From an uncultured Bacilli bacterium (GTDB lineage: Bacteria > Bacillota_I > Bacilli_A > RF39 > UBA660): a DNA stretch of 64,000 nt. The notes beneath the pieces were generated by a model. That model was not told where the DNA came from. It did not search any database and saw only the letters and a program-made list of their open reading frames with translations. The position numbers were made by a program, and so were the translations under genes. Where the stretch lies: positions 379,905-443,904 of the forward strand of contig CAKOLO010000002.1 of assembly GCA_934096235.1 (NCBI GenBank), in the 5' to 3' direction. Of this stretch, positions 41,582 through 50,584 are shown piece after piece; within the stretch, counting starts at the first letter, position 1; every line of letters starts with the position of its first letter.

Positions 41582-42343
41582 ATGAAAATTAAAGTCTTAG
41601 TAGTAGATGACAACGAAGGGTTAGTGAATTTAATTTGTAAGTATTTTAGTAGTAGTGATGAAGTTGAAGTAATTGGAACTTGTAAGAATGGAGAAGAAGC
41701 TATTAAAGTATTAAATTCTGATATAGATTTTGATTTAATGCTACTTGACTTAGTTATGCCTGTTAAGGATGGAGTTGGTGTTCTTGAATATATGAGGTTT
41801 AACAGTATAAAGAAGAAAGTAATTGTTATGACTTCATATGGGGAAGATCAAACTATTAGAGATATTAGTGAATATGGTGTTAGATATTATTGTTTAAAAC
41901 CATTTAATTTTGATGATTTAAAAAGTAAAATTATTCAAACGTTTACTGTTAAAAAGAAAAATGAGAATATTTTAGAACTTGAAAGTAGGGATTTACAAAT
42001 ACAAGTAACTAAATTATTGCATGCTCTTGGTATTCCTTCACATATTAAGGGGTATCAATTTATAAGAAGTGCTATACTTATGGTATATGATAATCCAGGG
42101 TTTATTGGCGGTATAACAAAACAATTATATCCTGATTTATCAATTAGATTTAATACATCTATTCCAAGGGTTGAAAGAGCTATTAGACATGCGATAGAAG
42201 TTTCTTGGTTAAGAGGTGATATAGATTTAATGGAAGAAATATTTGGTCATAGTGTAGATATAGACAGAGCTAAACCTACGAATTCTGAATTTATAGTAAC
42301 TATTGCTGATAAATTAAGACTTGAGATGATTGATGTGAATTAG
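41582..42343 (+). CDS. spo0A: Spo0A master response regulator
   Basis: 253 residues. Receiver domain (1-120) with Asp9/Asp10, phosphoacceptor Asp56 (LLDLVMP, same position as in Bacillus) and Lys in LKPFNF. The C-terminal Spo0A DNA-binding domain (145-250) has the family hallmark IPRVERAIRHAIEVSW. Spo0A controls sporulation and stationary phase; no sporulation gene is seen in the window, so its role here is open. The real ATG is 41582 (AAAGGAG before it); the upstream TTG-led extension covers the promoter. It lies between tpiA and gpmI, an unusual site. Confidence 0.96.
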   Translation: MKIKVLVVDDNEGLVNLICKYFSSSDEVEVIGTCKNGEEAIKVLNSDIDFDLMLLDLVMPVKDGVGVLEYMRFNSIKKKVIVMTSYGEDQTIRDISEYGVRYYCLKPFNFDDLKSKIIQTFTVKKKNENILELESRDLQIQVTKLLHALGIPSHIKGYQFIRSAILMVYDNPGFIGGITKQLYPDLSIRFNTSIPRVERAIRHAIEVSWLRGDIDLMEEIFGHSVDIDRAKPTNSEFIVTIADKLRLEMIDVN

Positions 42344-42360
42344 TCATTCAAGTTTTTTTC
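42320..42360 (+). terminator. weak terminator after spo0A
   Basis: Short alternative stems (TGAAT/ATTCA, or CTTGA/TCAAG) precede seven T; the stem lies in the last codons. Confidence 0.4.
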
Positions 42361-42371
42361 TTTTCTAATTC

Positions 42372-42377
42372 TATAAT
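42372..42377 (+). promoter_or_regulatory. candidate -10 of gpmI
   Basis: TATAAT at 42372-42377; a second option TGTTAAAAT lies at 42381-42389. The -35 is unclear. Confidence 0.45.
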
Positions 42378-42406
42378 ATGTGTTAAAATGTTTACAGGAG
42401 AAATTT

Positions 42407-43915
42407 ATGAAAAAAATTATTTTATTAATTTTAGATGGTTTTGGAATTAGAGAAGGTGAGAATGGTAATGCTATAAAAATGGCTAATTTACCAAACTTAG
42501 CTAAAATAATGTCTGATTATCCAGTGTGTGAACTTGGAGCAAGTGGTGAAGTAGTTGGGCTTCCTAAAGGACAAAGTGGAAATTCTGAAGCATGTCACAT
42601 GACTATTGGATGTGGAAGAACAGTAGAACAGCCATTAACTTTAATAAATAATAAGATAAAAGATAAAAGTTTTTTTGAGAATGATGTTCTACTAGATTTA
42701 ATGGATTTTGTTAATGATAATAATTCTACATTACATATGATAGGTTTAATATCTAGTGGAAATGTGCATTCTAGTATTGAACATTTTTATGCAGCACTTG
42801 CGCTTGCAAAGATTAGAAAAGTTAAGAGTGTAGTCTTTCATTTTATTACTGATGGTAGGGATAGTCTTCCTATGAGTGGAAATAAACTTATTAGTGAATT
42901 TATGGCTAAAGCAAGTAAATTAGGACTTGGAACTATTGGTACTATTTGTGGAAGATATTATGCGATGGATAGAGATAATAATTATGATAGAGTTAAGAAA
43001 GCATATGATGCGATAGTATATAATGTTGGTAATAACTTTAGTGATTATAATAGATGTATGGAACTTCATTATAAGAATGATATTACTGATGAATTTATAA
43101 ATCCTAGTATAATAACTAAGGGAAGTAATATAAAAGAAAATGATGGAGTATTATTCTTAAATTATAGACCTGAGAGAATTCGTGAATTAATTTCTGCATT
43201 TACTGATGAATCATTTAATATGTTTAATGTTAAAAGGTTTAAGAATGTTAGATATGCATCTTTATATAGTGTAGATGATGTTATAGAGGGTGCTTATAGT
43301 CAAGAACCTATTACTGGTACTTTTGGTAGATATTTAGCTGATTTAGGGTTTAAACAAGCTAGAATTGCTGAGAGTGAAAAGTATCCTCATGTTACTTATT
43401 TCTTTGATGGAGCTGAGGAGTTGAGTGACAAGAATTTATATAAAATATTAGTACCTTCACCTAAGGTAGCAAGATATGATATGAAACCTGAAATGAATGC
43501 ATCTGAAGTTACTGAAGCTGTATTGGATGCAATGGATGATGATTTTGACTTTATATTAGTTAATTATGCTAATCCTGATATGGTTGCTCATACTGGAAAT
43601 ATTCCTGCTTGTGTAAGGGCACTTGAAGCATGTGATGTTTGTATTGGTCATATAATGGAAAAAGCACAAGAAAATTTTTATGATGTTGTTATAACTTCTG
43701 ATCATGGTAATATTGAATATATGAAAGACGCTGATGGAAATGTTATTACTAGCCATACATGTAATAAGGTTCCATTTATAATATGTAATAAATCTTATAG
43801 AATAAAAAAGAATGGTACTTTAAGAGATGTAATACCTACTATAGTTGATATATATGAGATCAGTAAACCAAAAGAGATGACTGGTCAAAGTTTGATAATT
43901 AAAGAGACACCTTAG
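42407..43915 (+). CDS. gpmI: 2,3-bisphosphoglycerate-independent phosphoglycerate mutase
   Basis: Converts 3- to 2-phosphoglycerate using two metals. 502 residues. LLILDGFG metal site, catalytic Ser in GQSGNSEACH, HFITDGRDS, then the late metal ligands VNYANPDMVAHTG and TSDHGNIE. Start moved from 42380 to ATG 42407 behind AGGAG. Its terminator overlaps the stop codon. Confidence 0.97.
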   Translation: MKKIILLILDGFGIREGENGNAIKMANLPNLAKIMSDYPVCELGASGEVVGLPKGQSGNSEACHMTIGCGRTVEQPLTLINNKIKDKSFFENDVLLDLMDFVNDNNSTLHMIGLISSGNVHSSIEHFYAALALAKIRKVKSVVFHFITDGRDSLPMSGNKLISEFMAKASKLGLGTIGTICGRYYAMDRDNNYDRVKKAYDAIVYNVGNNFSDYNRCMELHYKNDITDEFINPSIITKGSNIKENDGVLFLNYRPERIRELISAFTDESFNMFNVKRFKNVRYASLYSVDDVIEGAYSQEPITGTFGRYLADLGFKQARIAESEKYPHVTYFFDGAEELSDKNLYKILVPSPKVARYDMKPEMNASEVTEAVLDAMDDDFDFILVNYANPDMVAHTGNIPACVRALEACDVCIGHIMEKAQENFYDVVITSDHGNIEYMKDADGNVITSHTCNKVPFIICNKSYRIKKNGTLRDVIPTIVDIYEISKPKEMTGQSLIIKETP

Positions 43916-43926
43916 GGTGTTTTTAT
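43907..43926 (+). terminator. gpmI terminator
   Basis: ACACC (43907-43911), TTAG loop, GGTGT (43916-43920), T-rich tail. Confidence 0.72.
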
Positions 43927-43931
43927 TTACT

Positions 43932-43960
43932 TTGATAATTTTTGGTGATATACTTATGTT
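43932..43960 (+). promoter_or_regulatory. promoter of the following membrane protein
   Basis: TTGATA (43932-43937), 17-bp spacer, TATGTT (43955-43960). Confidence 0.45.
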
Positions 43961-43982
43961 AATGTAGAAAGTGGGTACTAAA

Positions 43983-45611
43983 ATGAATGAGGAAGTAAAA
44001 AATGAAAATAATAATGTTGATGTAACAAACTCATCTAATAATGAAGTTGTTACTGAAAAAACTAATGTTAATATGCCTAGTAATTCAAGTATAAATAATG
44101 GTTCTAGTAGTGAATCTTTAATTGATAAAGAGAATATTAATTTGGCTCCGATAACTAAACCATCTGTACATTTTGACAATAAAACTGAAACTAGCGAAAA
44201 TTCAAATGTCTCTAATACACCAAGTATTCCTGCTAATCCTACTGATAATGGAAATGGTAGTGGAGATTTTATTGAAAAAGAAAAGAAAAAATGGCCAATT
44301 ATTTTGTTAATTGTTTTATTATTATTGGGAGGAGCATTTTATTATTATTACTTTGTATTAACTAAACCATCTACTTTATTTAATAAGGTTATTGATGCTA
44401 CATATACTCAATTATCTAATAAAATTGATTCTAATGTAAATAATGTTACTAAGAATTTTAATAAGAGTGCTTTTACAGGTAAATTAATATTAACTTCTGA
44501 AAATGCGGATTTTGCAATAGTAAATGGTCTTACTGTTAATGCTGATGTTGAATATGATAAAGATAATAAAGAAGTTTATGCTGGTGTAACTGGAACATTA
44601 CTTGGAATTGAAATGGCAAATGCTAAAGTTATGGTAGATGGAGAATATGGTTACTTTAATGTTAAAACTTCTGAAAATGATGGTATAACTTATAAAACTA
44701 AATTAGATTCTGGTATTACTGATATTACTGAAAATAAAGATTTAGAAAAGTATACTAATGCTTATAAATATTTATTAGATTCTGCTAAGAAAACATTTTT
44801 ATCTAATGTTAGTGAAAGTAAGATAACTAAAACTCCTATGATGATGAATGTTGATGGTAAGAAAGTTCCTTCATATAAAATTGATTATACTTATGATAAA
44901 GATGAAAATGATAAGATTGAAAAAGCTATATTGAATGCGTATTTGAGTGATAATAAAGCTTTAGAAGAATTAGTGAATATAGGTGCATATGAATCTATTG
45001 ATGATGCTAAAAATGATTTAAAAGATGAAATAGATGGCAAGGCAAATGATGAAAATAAAGATAATAAGTTCAAAACTGTTAATGTTATTATATATATAGA
45101 TATGTTTAATAATGATTTATTAGGTTTTGATATTACAGCTGGTGATAATGAAAAATTAAATGTTAAAATATCTGGTAATAGTTATAATGCTGTACTTACA
45201 TATAAAGATGAAAAAGATGAAACAATGTCTTATACAATTTCATTATCTTATGATAATAATGAAAATAGATATGTGTTAGATGTTGATTTTCCAAGTATTA
45301 TGGGTAGTGTTATTGATAGTATAGGCACAAGTACTGATACTAATTATGAAAAGAAGAATTATAGAACGAAGTTTTCAGTAGTATATAAAGAAAATAAAGT
45401 TGATGATAAAAAAACTGAATATACTTTAAGTGTTAAATATTTTGAACCTACTAATACTGATAAGGAATATTTTGTAGTTGATGCCACTGGTGAAATTAAT
45501 GCTATTGATGATATTAAGACTTTAGATACAACTAATGCTGTTGATTTTGATGCTTTAGATGAAACAACTAAGTCTAATATACTTGGTTCTTTAATTGGAA
45601 TTGGTGAATAG
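43983..45611 (+). CDS. hypothetical single-pass membrane protein, 542 aa
   Basis: Not recognised. A cytoplasmic Asn/Ser/Thr-rich disordered N-terminus (about 1-100), one helix (WPIILLIVLLLLGGAFYYYY, about 104), then about 420 residues outside. The outer part has repeated beta patterns typical of lipoprotein-like sensors (YDKDNKEVYAGVTGTLLG, then YTISLSYDNNENRYVLDVD). No catalytic motif. ATG 43983 is used, eight bases after AAAGTGGG. Monocistronic with its own terminator. Confidence 0.65.
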   Translation: MNEEVKNENNNVDVTNSSNNEVVTEKTNVNMPSNSSINNGSSSESLIDKENINLAPITKPSVHFDNKTETSENSNVSNTPSIPANPTDNGNGSGDFIEKEKKKWPIILLIVLLLLGGAFYYYYFVLTKPSTLFNKVIDATYTQLSNKIDSNVNNVTKNFNKSAFTGKLILTSENADFAIVNGLTVNADVEYDKDNKEVYAGVTGTLLGIEMANAKVMVDGEYGYFNVKTSENDGITYKTKLDSGITDITENKDLEKYTNAYKYLLDSAKKTFLSNVSESKITKTPMMMNVDGKKVPSYKIDYTYDKDENDKIEKAILNAYLSDNKALEELVNIGAYESIDDAKNDLKDEIDGKANDENKDNKFKTVNVIIYIDMFNNDLLGFDITAGDNEKLNVKISGNSYNAVLTYKDEKDETMSYTISLSYDNNENRYVLDVDFPSIMGSVIDSIGTSTDTNYEKKNYRTKFSVVYKENKVDDKKTEYTLSVKYFEPTNTDKEYFVVDATGEINAIDDIKTLDTTNAVDFDALDETTKSNILGSLIGIGE

Positions 45612-45616
45612 AGTGT

Positions 45617-45641
45617 AAAGAGAGGTTTATGCCTCTTTTTG
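45617..45641 (+). terminator. terminator
   Basis: AGAGG (45621-45625), TTTATG loop, CCTCT (45632-45636), T-run; A/T pairs extend the stem. Confidence 0.7.
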
Positions 45642-45680
45642 ATTTGTAATAAAAATATGATATAATTTTTTTGATGAAAT

Positions 45681-46405
45681 ATGAAAAAGCATGATTATTC
45701 TAAACTTAATGGGAATGAACAAGTTACTCATAATTGGGCTCTTTTAAATTTTGAAATTGGTGATAATTATAAGTATGTAATTAATAATAAATTATTTAAG
45801 TTAATTTCAAATGTTTTAACTTTACCAATATTTATTATCTTATATATTATAGATAAAGTATTTTTTGGATTTACTATAATTGGTAAGGAAAAGTTAATAA
45901 AGGATAATTGCTTTGTGTCAATATCTAATCATGTAGATTATTTAGGTTGTACTTCGATAGGTCTTATTTATTATCCTAGGCGTGTTCATTATCCGACTTT
46001 GGAAGAGAATTTTAAAATACCTGTTGTTAGGAAACTAATACGTTTATTGTATGCGATGCCTATTCCAAAGGAGAGAAAAAAGAAAGATAAATTTTACAAT
46101 GAGATAAAAGAAGTATTTAAGAATAAATTTATCTTACATATGTATCCTGAAGCTGCTATGTGGCCTTATTATGAAAAGATAAGAGATTTTAAATATGGTG
46201 TTTTAAAATAGTTGTTGATTCTAATGTTGGGGTTCAACCTATTAGATTTGTATTTACAAAATCAAAGGGAATTTATAAAATATATAAAAGAAAGAAATGT
46301 ATATGTGCTGTTGTACTTGATCCTTTATAACTTGATTATAAGGATAGAATTGCGGATTTAAGGAACAGAACGTATGAAAGTATGAATAAGGAGATTGAAC
46401 TATGA
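45681..46405 (+). pseudogene. decayed PlsC-like 1-acylglycerol-phosphate acyltransferase
   Basis: The first 176 codons encode an acyltransferase with the HX4D motif as NHVDYLG (about residue 90), a membrane segment (about 44-62) and MYPEAAMWPY in place of the usual FPEG block. The frame then stops at TAG 46209-46211 after a run of four A. In another frame the homologous tail continues (VVDSNVGVQPIRFVFTKSKG), meets TAA 46328-46330, resumes LDYKDRIADLRNRTYESM and ends at 46405, overlapping the next ATG as ATGA. Two lesions argue for decay rather than one sequencing error. The 176-residue product keeps the active site but lacks the tail. Confidence 0.75.
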
Positions 46406-47490
46406 AAGTTTTGATATTATCTTGTAGTACTGGCGGTGGACATAATTCTTGTGCTAGATATATAGAGGAAGAGTTAAAAGAAAATAATATTCCTTGTGAA
46501 TTTAAAAATTTTTATGATATAGTTAATACTTCTGGTAATAGGATGACTGAGAAGATATATTTGAATTCTTTGAAAGGAAATGGCAAAGCTTTTAAAAATA
46601 TATATAAATTGGGTGAATTATATAGTAAAAGTGGTGTTACTAGTCCTGTGTATCTTGTTAATAAAATGCATGCTCGTAGGCTTTATAATTATATTAAAAA
46701 TGGGTCTTTTGATTTAGTTGTTACGACTCATTTATTTCCATCATTAACTTTGACAGCTATTAAGAAGCATTATGATGAGAATTTAAAGTTTATATCAATA
46801 TCTACTGATTATGAGCCTTGTCCTTTTATTGAGGAAACTATGCCTGATTATTTAATTATGCAAAAGGGTCAAGAGGAAAGATATATTGAGAAAGGATGTA
46901 ATAAAGATATTTTATATAATAGTGGTATACCTGTATCTAGTAGATTTATATTTAATGCAAAGAATATTAGAAATGAACTTGGTATTAATAAAGATGAAAA
47001 TATAATTCTTGTTATGCTTGGAAGTATGGGATTTGGTAAAATTTATGAAATAATTGATGATATATTAAACCAAGATAAGTGTAAAATTATAGTGGTCTGT
47101 GGTAATAATAAAAAATTATATAATGAGTTAGTAGCCATGAATAGAGAAAACTTGATAGTATTTGGATTTGTTAATAATGTTAATGATTTGATATATTCTT
47201 CAAATATAGTTATGTCAAAACCTGGCGGCCTTAGTTCTACTGAAATAGCTTGCATGAGAAAACCTTTAATTCATATTTATCCTATACCTGGTATTGAAAC
47301 ATATAATACAAATTTCTTTGAAAGTCATGGTATGAGTTTAAAATGTAAAACTCGTGAGGAAATTCTAGATATTATTCATGAACTTTTAAATAATAAAAAT
47401 ATGCAAGAAAAAATGATTAAATATCAGGAAAAATATATTAATAATAAATCAGCAAGTGATTTAGTTAACTTAATAATTAGCATGAAATAG
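46402..47490 (+). CDS. MGDG-synthase/UgtP-type glycolipid glycosyltransferase
   Basis: 362-residue GT-B glycosyltransferase of family 28 type. N-terminal acceptor domain with SCSTGGGHNSCA (residues 7-18) and TTHLFPS, and a donor domain with VMLGSMGFGK, VCGNNKK, MSKPGGLSSTEIA (the nucleotide-sugar loop) and PIPGIETYN. Relatives add glucose or galactose to diacylglycerol at the inner membrane face. The preceding acyltransferase gene overlaps by four bases and is broken, so lipid-head-group synthesis may rely on another acyltransferase. Ends with a terminator. Confidence 0.85.
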   Translation: MKVLILSCSTGGGHNSCARYIEEELKENNIPCEFKNFYDIVNTSGNRMTEKIYLNSLKGNGKAFKNIYKLGELYSKSGVTSPVYLVNKMHARRLYNYIKNGSFDLVVTTHLFPSLTLTAIKKHYDENLKFISISTDYEPCPFIEETMPDYLIMQKGQEERYIEKGCNKDILYNSGIPVSSRFIFNAKNIRNELGINKDENIILVMLGSMGFGKIYEIIDDILNQDKCKIIVVCGNNKKLYNELVAMNRENLIVFGFVNNVNDLIYSSNIVMSKPGGLSSTEIACMRKPLIHIYPIPGIETYNTNFFESHGMSLKCKTREEILDIIHELLNNKNMQEKMIKYQEKYINNKSASDLVNLIISMK

Positions 47491-47543
47491 GACAAAATTT
47501 TAATTTTTTATAAAAATATATAATAAAAATGAAAATTATATGG

Positions 47544-47574
47544 AAAATCAAGAAAAAATGCTTGATTTTTTTGT
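47544..47574 (+). terminator. terminator before the ribosomal operon
   Basis: AAAATCAAG (47544-47552) pairs with CTTGATTTT (47561-47569), then T-rich. Its right arm contains the rpsJ -35. Confidence 0.78.
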
Positions 47575-47590
47575 TCTTTTAGAATATAAT
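47562..47590 (+). promoter_or_regulatory. promoter of the S10-spc-alpha operon
   Basis: TTGATT (47562-47567), 17-bp spacer, TATAAT (47585-47590). The only clear promoter for the next 14 kb. Confidence 0.68.
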
Positions 47591-47596
47591 CTATAT

Positions 47597-47720
47597 CGAA
47601 CGACTGGCGATGATATGCAAGGTTGCTGATACACCAGGTTAAGTTGAATTAACTTAATTTTAAAATCAGGTAATTTGCATTTAGCAAGTCTATAAAAAAA
47701 TATTATAGGCGAAGGAGGAA
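47597..47720 (+). promoter_or_regulatory. structured 5' leader of the S10 operon
   Basis: About 125 bases with nested pairing: ATGCAA (47615-47620) with TTGCAT (47675-47680) encloses a perfect TTAAGTT/AACTTAA stem (47639-47645, 47651-47657). GC is higher than in nearby spacers. Firmicutes S10 operons often carry a conserved leader; feedback by a ribosomal protein is inference. Confidence 0.5.
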
Positions 47721-47727
47721 AATTAAT

Positions 47728-48036
47728 ATGTCTAAAGACAAAGTAAGAATCAGACTTAAATCTTTTGATCATAGAAGCGTTGATCAAGCTGCTGCAAAAA
47801 TTGTTGAGACTGTTAAGAGAACTGGTGGAGTTGTTAGCGGACCTGTTCCACTACCAACAGAGATTGAAAAAATCACTATTCTAAGAGCTGTTCATAAATA
47901 TAAAGATTCTCGTGAACAATTCGAAATTAGAACTCACAAAAGATTAATTGATATCGAAAATCCTAGTAAAGAAACTATTGATGCGTTAGCTCATTTAGAT
48001 TTACCTAGTGGTGTAGATATTCAAATTAAAAAATAA
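47728..48036 (+). CDS. rpsJ: 30S ribosomal protein S10
   Basis: 102 residues, standard length. RIRLKSFDHRSVDQAA opens and the conserved loop GPVPLPTEIEK follows; HKRLIDI lies near the end. First gene of the superoperon, with GGAGG 8 bases before the ATG. S10 also acts as NusE in rRNA antitermination. Confidence 0.98.
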   Translation: MSKDKVRIRLKSFDHRSVDQAAAKIVETVKRTGGVVSGPVPLPTEIEKITILRAVHKYKDSREQFEIRTHKRLIDIENPSKETIDALAHLDLPSGVDIQIKK

Positions 48037-48055
48037 TTAGGAAAGGAAATGAAAA

Positions 48056-48838
48056 ATGAAAGGAATCTTAGGACGTAAAGTTGGAATGACTGAAGTATTC
48101 TCAACTGACGGAAAATTAATACCTGTTACAGTTATCGAAGTTGAACCAAACGTTGTAACTCAAATTAAGACAACTGATAAAGATGGGTATGATGCAATTC
48201 AATTAGGTGCATTTGATAAAAAAGTTAAATCATCTAATAAACCAGAAATGGGACATGTTAAAAAAGCAAATACACAACCTAAGCGCTTCTTAAAAGAAAT
48301 TAGAGGAATTGATGCTTCTTCTTATACTCTTGGACAAGTTATTAGTGCTGATGTATTTCAAAGTGGAGACACAGTTGATGTAACTGGTACATCAAAAGGT
48401 AAAGGTTTCCAAGGTGTAATTAAGAGATGGAATCAATCTCGTGGACCTGAAACTCACGGATCTACATATCATAGAAGAGTAGGTTCTATGGGTACTATGA
48501 GACCTATGCGTGTTTTAAAGGGTAAGAAATTACCAGGACATATGGGTAATGAACAAGTTACTATCCAAAACTTAATGATAGTAGATGTTGATACTGAAAA
48601 TAAATACATTTTAGTAAGTGGTAATGTTCCAGGTGCTAAAAACACATATGTATTTATTAGAGAAGCTATTAAAGGTAGTAAAAATACTCCTGCTGTTGAA
48701 CTAGTTTCATATGAGGAAGTTGTAAGCGAACCAGAAGTAGAAGAAAGTGTTGTAACTGAAGAAGTCGTTAATAGTGAAGTTACAAGTTCTGATGCTAATG
48801 AAGCTGAAACTACTGAAAGTAAGGAGGTTTCTGAATAA
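48056..48838 (+). CDS. rplC: 50S ribosomal protein L3 with acidic C-terminal extension
   Basis: Early-assembly 23S-binding protein. Core residues 1-212 are normal: GILGRKVGMTEVF, the loop RGPETHGSTYHRRVGSMG and KLPGHMGNEQVT. After about 215 an extra tail of roughly 45 residues rich in Glu, Val, Ser and Thr follows (VVSEPEVEESVVTEE). Bacillus L3 ends near 209. The tail is acidic, opposite to most ribosomal protein tails. Overlaps rplD by one base. Confidence 0.97.
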   Translation: MKGILGRKVGMTEVFSTDGKLIPVTVIEVEPNVVTQIKTTDKDGYDAIQLGAFDKKVKSSNKPEMGHVKKANTQPKRFLKEIRGIDASSYTLGQVISADVFQSGDTVDVTGTSKGKGFQGVIKRWNQSRGPETHGSTYHRRVGSMGTMRPMRVLKGKKLPGHMGNEQVTIQNLMIVDVDTENKYILVSGNVPGAKNTYVFIREAIKGSKNTPAVELVSYEEVVSEPEVEESVVTEEVVNSEVTSSDANEAETTESKEVSE

Positions 48839-49461
48839 TGGCAAAGACTCAAGTTTTAAACCAAAAAGGTGAAAAAGTTAAAGATATAACACTTAAAGAT
48901 AGTGTTTGGAACATTGAAGTAAATGAACCAGTTATGCATGATGCAATCGTACTTGCTCAAGCATCTTTAAGACAAGGAACTGCTTCAACTAAAACAAGAA
49001 GTGAAGTTTCTGGTGGTGGACGTAAACCATATAAACAAAAAGGTACAGGTAACGCAAGACAAGGATCTACTAGAAGTCCTCAATGGCCAGGTGGTGGAAT
49101 TGTTTTTGGACCAAAACCAAGAAAATATGATAAAAAACAAAATAGAAAAGAAAGAAGATTAGCGTTAAAGAGTGCTTTAACATCTAAATTCCAAGATAAA
49201 GAATTAGTAATTGTTGAAAACTTAAATTTAGTTGATAACAAAACTAAGACTTTTAATGAAATGTTAAAAAATCTTAAAGTTGATGGAAAAGCTTTAGTTG
49301 TATATGCTGATGAAAACGAAAATTTATTCTTAGCTTCTCGTAACAATAATAAAGTTGCTGTAGTTGCTTTCAATGAAATTAACGTTTTAGATTTAGTTGC
49401 AGCTAGTTACTTATTAATTGACGAATCTTCAGTTAAGAAAATTGAGGAGGTGCTTAACTAA
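48838..49461 (+). CDS. rplD: 50S ribosomal protein L4
   Basis: 207 residues, standard. The tunnel loop is seen as TRSEVSGGGRKPYKQKGTG and RQGSTRSPQWPGGG. In several bacteria L4 represses its own operon; here the leader upstream of rpsJ would be the target, if any. Confidence 0.98.
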   Translation: MAKTQVLNQKGEKVKDITLKDSVWNIEVNEPVMHDAIVLAQASLRQGTASTKTRSEVSGGGRKPYKQKGTGNARQGSTRSPQWPGGGIVFGPKPRKYDKKQNRKERRLALKSALTSKFQDKELVIVENLNLVDNKTKTFNEMLKNLKVDGKALVVYADENENLFLASRNNNKVAVVAFNEINVLDLVAASYLLIDESSVKKIEEVLN

Positions 49462-49724
49462 TGAATATTATCTTAGCACCAGTTATTACTGAGAAAAGCG
49501 AATCATTAAAATCAAATAATGTATATGTATTTAAAGTAAGCCCTAAGGCTAATAAAACTCAAATTAAAAATGAAGTTGAAAAACAATTCAATGTAAAAGT
49601 TGTAAATGTTAATACTGTAAATGCTGTACAAAAGAAAAGAAGAGTAGGAAGATATACAGGTACAACAACTGCTTATAAGAAAGCATATGTTAAACTTGCA
49701 GAAGGCTCTTCTATAGAATACTAG
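49461..49724 (+). CDS. rplW: 50S ribosomal protein L23
   Basis: 87 residues, slightly short. ILAPVITEKSESLKSNNVYVF and the RRVGRYTGTTTAYKKAYV loop are typical. Contact point for SRP and trigger factor at the tunnel exit. Start overlaps the rplD stop by one base. Confidence 0.97.
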   Translation: MNIILAPVITEKSESLKSNNVYVFKVSPKANKTQIKNEVEKQFNVKVVNVNTVNAVQKKRRVGRYTGTTTAYKKAYVKLAEGSSIEY

Positions 49725-49734
49725 GAGGGATAAT

Positions 49735-50565
49735 ATGCCAATTAAGAATTATAAGCCTAATACTCCTGGAACAAGAGGTATGAGTACATTAATTAATGAT
49801 GAAATTACTAAGAGTACTCCTGAAAAGAGTCTTCTTGTTAAAAAAAGTAAAACAGGCGGAAGAAATAATCAAGGTAAGATAACTGTTCGTCATATCGGTG
49901 GTGGAGTTAGACGTAAATATCGTGTTATAGATTTCAAAAGAACTAAAGATGGTATTGATGGTAGAGTAGCTTCAATCGAATATGATCCAAACAGAAGTGC
50001 AAACATCGCATTAATTAATTATGCTGATGGTGAAAAGAGATATATAATTGCTCCACTTAATTTAAAAGTTGGAGATAAGATTGAAAGTGGTGCAAATGCT
50101 GATATTAAAATCGGTAATGCATTACCACTTGAAAATATTCCAGTAGGAACTATGGTTCACAATGTTGAATTAAATCCAGGTGCTGGAGCTAAACTTGCAA
50201 GAAGTGCAGGTAGTAGTGTTCAAATCTTAGGTAGAGAAGGTAAATATGTTATCGTAAGACTTAAGAGTGGTGAAACTAGAAAAATTCTTGCTAATTGTCG
50301 TGCTACTATTGGTGAAGTTGGAAACACTGATTACGAATTAGTTAGCTTAGGAAAAGCAGGAAGAAAAAGACATATGGGAATTAGACCTACAGTTCGTGGA
50401 TCTGTTATGAACCCTAATGATCACCCACATGGTGGTGGTGAAGGTAGAGCTCCAGTTGGACGTGCTCAACCAATGACACCTTGGGGTAAACCAGCTCTAG
50501 GATTAAAGACTAGAAAAACTAAAAAAGCATCTGAGAAATTAATAATGTCTCGTCGTAAGAAATAA
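49735..50565 (+). CDS. rplB: 50S ribosomal protein L2
   Basis: 276 residues, standard. GGRNNQGKITVRHIGGG, then the peptidyl-transferase-centre histidine region NPNDHPHGGGEGR and APVGRAQPMTPWGKP. Confidence 0.98.
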   Translation: MPIKNYKPNTPGTRGMSTLINDEITKSTPEKSLLVKKSKTGGRNNQGKITVRHIGGGVRRKYRVIDFKRTKDGIDGRVASIEYDPNRSANIALINYADGEKRYIIAPLNLKVGDKIESGANADIKIGNALPLENIPVGTMVHNVELNPGAGAKLARSAGSSVQILGREGKYVIVRLKSGETRKILANCRATIGEVGNTDYELVSLGKAGRKRHMGIRPTVRGSVMNPNDHPHGGGEGRAPVGRAQPMTPWGKPALGLKTRKTKKASEKLIMSRRKK

Positions 50566-50584
50566 TTAGAAAGGAACCGTTAAA

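Noticed and set aside
43820..44179. 119-codon open frame opposite gpmI and the next gene
   Set aside because: Spans a terminator and a promoter on the other strand and reads as an antisense shadow.
48469..48852. 127-codon open frame opposite rplC
   Set aside because: Mirrors a conserved ribosomal gene and its Ser/Thr-rich translation arises from the acidic tail; no ribosome site.
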